Source of the DNA: Hymenobacter sp. 15J16-1T3B
GTDB lineage: Bacteria; Bacteroidota; Bacteroidia; Cytophagales; Hymenobacteraceae
Length of the DNA: 64,000 nucleotides
Reading direction: 5' to 3'
NCBI RefSeq assembly: GCF_020711235.1
Contig: NZ_JAJFAV010000020.1
Span: 1 to 64,000 of the forward strand
The notes beneath the pieces are model-generated. The model was not told the origin of the DNA, searched no databases, and was given only the letters and a program-made list of their open reading frames with translations. Of this stretch, positions 60,500 through 64,000 are shown one piece after another. Each line of letters begins with the position of its first letter. Positions within the stretch are counted from its first letter, which is position 1. The position numbers and the translations under genes were made by a program.

Positions 60500-62695
60500 A
60501 TGCCCCACGCTACCCTGAAACGCTTTACTGCTGCCGCCGCAACCGCGCTGGCGCTGTTTGCCACTGAAACCGCCCAGGCCCAGCAGGCCGCCAAGGCCAC
60601 CTGGATCTGGTACCCCGGCGACTACGAAATCTGGCTCAGCAACCAGATGCAGAACCGCCGCACCGAGCGCGGCTCCTTCTTCCCGCCTTTCTGGCGCCTC
60701 GACAGCCACTACCCGCTCATCGACTTCCACCAGGACTTCGACCTGAAAGAAGCCGAGGACGTGGAGCTGCGCGCCGAGGGCCAGTACAACGTCAAGCTCG
60801 ACGGCAAGCTCATCACTGGCTACCCCACGCGCCTGACGGTGCCGGCCGGCAAGCACCGGCTCAACATCAAGGTGTACAACCAGCAGCACGTGCCGGCGGT
60901 GTTTGTGCAGGGCAAAACCATCGGGACCGATGGCAAGTGGCTGGTGACCTACGAGGACAAGGAGTGGATTGACGCCTCGGGCAAGGTCTCGGACCAGTCG
61001 GGTACCAGCTGGCTGACGGCCGGTAGCTGGAATTTCGATGAGGCGCAGAAGCTGCCCTCGGCTTTCAAGCTCAAGACCGAGCCGCGCCGGGCCGCCAAGG
61101 TCACGCGCAACGCCGATGGCAGTATGCTGGTGGATTTTGGGCGCGAAACGTTCGGCTACGTGCGCCTGCACGGCCTGCAAGGGCAGGGGCCGACGACCTT
61201 GTACTTCGGTGAATCGAAGGAGGAGGCGCTGAGCGTGGAGGGCTGCGAGACGCTGGAGCGGATGGAGGTGAACCAGCCGCAAAAGGCCGACAAGCTCACG
61301 ACGCTCACCAAGGCCTTCCGCTACGTGAACATCCGGCCGGAAAAGGGCGTGACCCTGGATTCGGTGTCGATGCTCTACGAGTACGCGCCGCTGACGGAGC
61401 GGGGCCGCTTCCGGTGCTCGGATGAGCAGCTGAACAAGATCTGGGACGTGGCCGCCTACACCATGCAGCTGACGAGCCGGGAGTTTTTCATCGACGGCAT
61501 CAAGCGGGACCGGTGGGTGTGGTCGGGCGACGCCTACCAGAGCTACCTGATGAACTACTACCTGTACTTCGACACGCCAACGGTGAACCGCACCACCTTC
61601 GCCCTGCGCGGCAAGGACCCGGTGACCAGCCACGTGAACACCATCATGGACTACACCTTCTACTGGTTTATCGGCATCTACGACGCCTACCAGTACTCGG
61701 GCGACAAAACCGTGGTGCAGCAGCTCTACCCGCGCATGCAAAGCCTGATGGACTACTGCCTGAGCCGCCGCAACCAGGACGGCTACATGGAAGGCCTGGC
61801 CGGCGACTGGGTATTCATCGACTGGGCCGACGGGCTGAGCAAGAAGGGCGAAGTCAGCTTCGAGCAGCTGCTTTTGTGCCGCAGTCTGGAAAGCATGGCC
61901 CTGTGCGCCAATCTGGTGAACGACCAGGCCGGCGCCCGGAAGTACCAGCAGCTGGCGGCTGATCTGAAAGCCAAAATCTTCGCCACCTACTGGAACCCCG
62001 CGAAGGGCGCCCTGGTGCACAGCCGCGTGAACGGCCAGCCCACCGATAACGTGACGCGCTACGCCAACATGTTCAGCATCTTCTTCGGCTACCTCTCCCC
62101 GGCGCAGCAGCAGCAGGTGAAGCAGTCGGTGCTGCTGAACCCGCAGGTGCCCAAAATCACCACGCCCTACATGCGCTTCTACGAGCTGGAAGCCCTCTGC
62201 GCCCTGGGCGAACAGCCCTACGTGCTCAAGGAAATGAAGAGCTACTGGGGCGGCATGCTCAACGAAGGTGCTACCGCCTTCTGGGAAGAATACGACCCCA
62301 CCAAGAAAGGCACCGAACACCTCTCGATGTACGGCCGGCCCTTCGGCAAAAGCCTCTGCCACGCCTGGGGCGCCAGCCCGATTTACCTGCTGGGCAAGTA
62401 CTACCTCGGCGTCAAGCCTCTCTCGGCCGGCTACGCCACCTACGAAGTGGTGCCCACCCTCGGCGGCCTGCAGTGGATGGAGGGCTCGGTGCCCACGCCC
62501 CAGGGCGACATTGCCGTACGCGCCACTCCCAAGGAGCTGAAAGTGAAAGGCACCACCGGCACCGGTACCCTGCGCTTCAAAAGCAAATCGAAACCGAAGT
62601 GCAAAGGCGCCAACATCGAGGCCAAAGGCAACGGCAACTACGAGCTGCAACTGCAGCCCGGCCGCGAGTACGTGGTGACTTACCAAGCCGTGTAA
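60500..62695 (+). CDS. GH78-like alpha-L-rhamnosidase, short form
   Basis: 731 residues from ATG 60500, with signal peptide (TETAQAQ). It lacks the N-terminal fibronectin-like domain of the first GH78. A beta domain (WIWYPGDYEIWLSNQMQNRR, YNVKLDGKLITGYPTRL) leads into the (alpha/alpha)6 barrel with LVDFGRETFGYVRLHGL, FFIDGIKRDRWVWSGDAYQS and GATAFWEEYDPTKKGTEHLS. In the signature the usual D-E-R is R-D-R, so the acid position is D337, not Glu. Either the substrate or the mechanism differs from the first enzyme. It is followed by a degenerate D hairpin and the mutarotase-like gene. Confidence 0.85.
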   Translation: MPHATLKRFTAAAATALALFATETAQAQQAAKATWIWYPGDYEIWLSNQMQNRRTERGSFFPPFWRLDSHYPLIDFHQDFDLKEAEDVELRAEGQYNVKLDGKLITGYPTRLTVPAGKHRLNIKVYNQQHVPAVFVQGKTIGTDGKWLVTYEDKEWIDASGKVSDQSGTSWLTAGSWNFDEAQKLPSAFKLKTEPRRAAKVTRNADGSMLVDFGRETFGYVRLHGLQGQGPTTLYFGESKEEALSVEGCETLERMEVNQPQKADKLTTLTKAFRYVNIRPEKGVTLDSVSMLYEYAPLTERGRFRCSDEQLNKIWDVAAYTMQLTSREFFIDGIKRDRWVWSGDAYQSYLMNYYLYFDTPTVNRTTFALRGKDPVTSHVNTIMDYTFYWFIGIYDAYQYSGDKTVVQQLYPRMQSLMDYCLSRRNQDGYMEGLAGDWVFIDWADGLSKKGEVSFEQLLLCRSLESMALCANLVNDQAGARKYQQLAADLKAKIFATYWNPAKGALVHSRVNGQPTDNVTRYANMFSIFFGYLSPAQQQQVKQSVLLNPQVPKITTPYMRFYELEALCALGEQPYVLKEMKSYWGGMLNEGATAFWEEYDPTKKGTEHLSMYGRPFGKSLCHAWGASPIYLLGKYYLGVKPLSAGYATYEVVPTLGGLQWMEGSVPTPQGDIAVRATPKELKVKGTTGTGTLRFKSKSKPKCKGANIEAKGNGNYELQLQPGREYVVTYQAV

Positions 62696-62733
62696 CGCCT
62701 CACCCCCGGCGTCCTCCTCGAAGAGGGCGAGCC
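62696..62733. repeat. Degenerate single family D arm
   Basis: CGCCTCACCCCCGGCGTCCT followed by CCTCGAAGAGGGCGAGCC starts immediately after the GH78 stop codon. Only one arm is present, with a decayed stem. Confidence 0.5.
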
Positions 62734-62780
62734 GGCCGATTCTGTTTCCGCTTCTTCCGCGGGCTAAAAGCATCCGAGTC

Positions 62781-63497
62781 ATGAAGAACGTTTTGCTGTT
62801 GTGGCTGCTGCCCCTGCTAGCCCCCGCCCAGGCCCGCGGCCCCATGTCCATCGTGGAGCTGACCGACTACGACAACCGTCTGCAACCGGCCAAGCTGCAG
62901 GCCCTCGGCCAACGCTACGCCGACGTGGATTTGCGCCGCTGGCAGGACGCCAACCACCTGACGCACTTGGTAGCGTACGCCCCCAAAGCCCGCGTCCAGG
63001 AGCTGCTGCCGGCGCTGAAGCAGGCCTACCCGACAGCCCGCATAAAAGAATACGCCGCGCCTTTCTACCGCTTCGAGCGCAGCCGCTGCGCCGATAAGAC
63101 GACGGCTAAGCAGTGGGACAACATCATCCTCACCGCCAGCCTGGTGGCCGACACGGCGAAGCAACACGAGTACCTGCGCTACCACGCCACGCAGTTTCAA
63201 GAGTGGCCCGAGGTGTCCAACGGCTTCTGCAACGCCAGCTTTCAGCAGTTGCTGGTGTTTCGCCGGGGCCGGGAGCTGATGCTGGTCATCAGCATTCCGA
63301 AGGGCCAGAGCCTGGACGCCCTGAATCCCAAAACCACCGAAAACAACCCGCGCGTGGACGAGTGGAACCAGCGCATGCGCCAGTACCAGGAGGGCCGCAA
63401 CGGCGCCAAGCCCGGCGAAGTCTGGGTATTCCTGCAGCCCCTGCCGCCGCTGCCGCCGCTGCCGGCCAAGCCGAAACAGCCAGTTAAGAAAGGCTAA
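62781..63497 (+). CDS. Exported L-rhamnose mutarotase-like protein, two-repeat
   Basis: 238 residues with a short signal (LLLWLLPLLAPAQA). The C-terminal half is like the RhaM mutarotase fold: LTASLVADTAKQHEYLRYH, QFQEWPEVSNGFCNASFQQL, VFRRGRELMLVISIPKG, VDEWNQRMRQYQEG and PGEVWVFLQPL. The conserved His and the WPEV segment are kept. The N-terminal half (IVELTDYDNRLQPAKLQALG, DVDLRRWQDANHLTHLVAYA) looks like a diverged copy of the same ferredoxin-like fold. Mutarotases speed anomer exchange of L-rhamnose or L-fucose; an exported form next to GH78 enzymes fits. The tail is proline- and lysine-rich. Confidence 0.7.
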   Translation: MKNVLLLWLLPLLAPAQARGPMSIVELTDYDNRLQPAKLQALGQRYADVDLRRWQDANHLTHLVAYAPKARVQELLPALKQAYPTARIKEYAAPFYRFERSRCADKTTAKQWDNIILTASLVADTAKQHEYLRYHATQFQEWPEVSNGFCNASFQQLLVFRRGRELMLVISIPKGQSLDALNPKTTENNPRVDEWNQRMRQYQEGRNGAKPGEVWVFLQPLPPLPPLPAKPKQPVKKG

Positions 63498-63534
63498 CTC
63501 TCACTGACAACTACCAACTGACAACGCACAATCA

Positions 63535-64000
63535 ATGTTGAAAATAGCCATTCTGGGCCTGGGCGAGGGGAGAAGCACCATGTCGGCCGCCCTGCAAAGC
63601 GAGAAGCTGGAGCTGCGCGCCATCTGCGACCGAAACGAAGAGCTGTGCCGCCACCGCGTGGCCGAGTTTCAGTTCCAGGGCCGCGTGACGCCGAACTACC
63701 AGGACCTGCTCGACGACCCGGAAATCGACATCATTGCCATCTACACCCCCGACCACCTGCACGCCCAGCACGTGGGCCAGGCCCTGCGGGCCGGCAAGCA
63801 CGTGGTCTGCACCAAGCCCTTCATCGACGACCTCAGCCAGGCCAAGGAGCTGCTGGCGCTGGTGGAAGAAACAGGCAAAAAGGTGTTCGTGGGCCAAAGC
63901 TCCCGCTTTTTCGAGCCCATGAAGCGCCAGCGGGCCGACTACGAAGCCGGCCTCATCGGCGAGCTGATAACGGTGGAAAGCTACTACCACGCCGACCACC
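63535..64000 (+). CDS. Gfo/Idh/MocA-family oxidoreductase, cut by the window edge
   Basis: 155 codons from ATG 63535 to the edge. The Rossmann start is MLKIAILGLGEGRSTMSAAL with a glycine-rich loop, then LRAICDRNEELC (adenine-ribose binding strand), DIIAIYTPDHLHAQHV and VVCTKPFIDDLSQAKELL, where the usual EKP is TKP. SSRFFEPMKRQRADYEAGLI follows. These enzymes use NAD(P) to oxidise or reduce sugars and sugar derivatives in the cytoplasm. It is 37 bp after the mutarotase-like gene, so it probably handles a pectin-derived sugar. The substrate domain is outside the window. Confidence 0.88.
   Translation, partial: MLKIAILGLGEGRSTMSAALQSEKLELRAICDRNEELCRHRVAEFQFQGRVTPNYQDLLDDPEIDIIAIYTPDHLHAQHVGQALRAGKHVVCTKPFIDDLSQAKELLALVEETGKKVFVGQSSRFFEPMKRQRADYEAGLIGELITVESYYHADH

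Overview
The window reads as a chromosome segment of a GC-rich member of the Bacteroidota, most like Hymenobacter and other Cytophagales. The reasons are a SusC/SusD pair, Bacteroidota-type families (DUF3570, DUF4266, DUF6298), very GC-rich genes, and long spacers filled with several families of short palindromic repeats. The genus is an inference; no rRNA or tRNA gene is present.

Region 1 (1-12.5 kb). The left edge holds the start of a tyrosine recombinase with tandem repeats and hairpins behind it. Next comes a leftward series of ion and redox genes: a P-type cation ATPase, a TauE/SafE permease, a small membrane protein, a VIT/CCC1 transporter, then DUF3570, DUF4266, ApbE flavin transferase, a thioredoxin-fold protein and a Rieske lipoprotein. 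A divergent OmpR-type two-component pair (10.1-12.1 kb) adjoins them. CTTAA-N6-CTTAA boxes precede both the regulator and the thioredoxin-ApbE-DUF4266-DUF3570 operon, so the pair probably controls that operon and itself. A broken LytTR domain follows the kinase.

Region 2 (13.1-64 kb). This is a large pectin utilisation locus, almost all on the + strand, which runs off the right end. It encodes GH28 polygalacturonase, PL1 lyase, GH95, two GH2, two GH78, GH140 (apiosidase type), GH43, a GH141-like beta-helix protein, an esterase, two sialidase-fold propeller proteins, a GH67-like protein, an MGH1-like (alpha/alpha)6 protein and a DUF6298 protein. Uptake and catabolism are served by SusC/SusD, an SSS sodium symporter, a DapA-like aldolase/lyase, a fucose-isomerase-like enzyme, a rhamnose-mutarotase-like protein and a Gfo/Idh/MocA oxidoreductase. 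An AraC regulator on the opposite strand is the only regulator seen. GH140 together with GH78, GH95, GH28, GH2, GH43 and a GH141-like protein points to rhamnogalacturonan II or a related branched pectin.

Insertions and repeats. Two genes do not belong to the pectin pathway. One is a DUF559 nuclease gene enclosed by near-perfect 47/48-bp inverted repeats (46836-47434), which looks like a small mobile unit; a MITE-like relative without a gene lies at 56655-56818. The other is a strikingly AT-rich single gene (50421-52151) with a PD-(D/E)XK nuclease motif and its own terminators, a candidate defence gene. Long palindromes of at least four families fill the spacers. Some are nested in each other, several end 10-30 nt before start codons, and one supplies a start codon. 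These insertions and repeats are the least explained part of the window.
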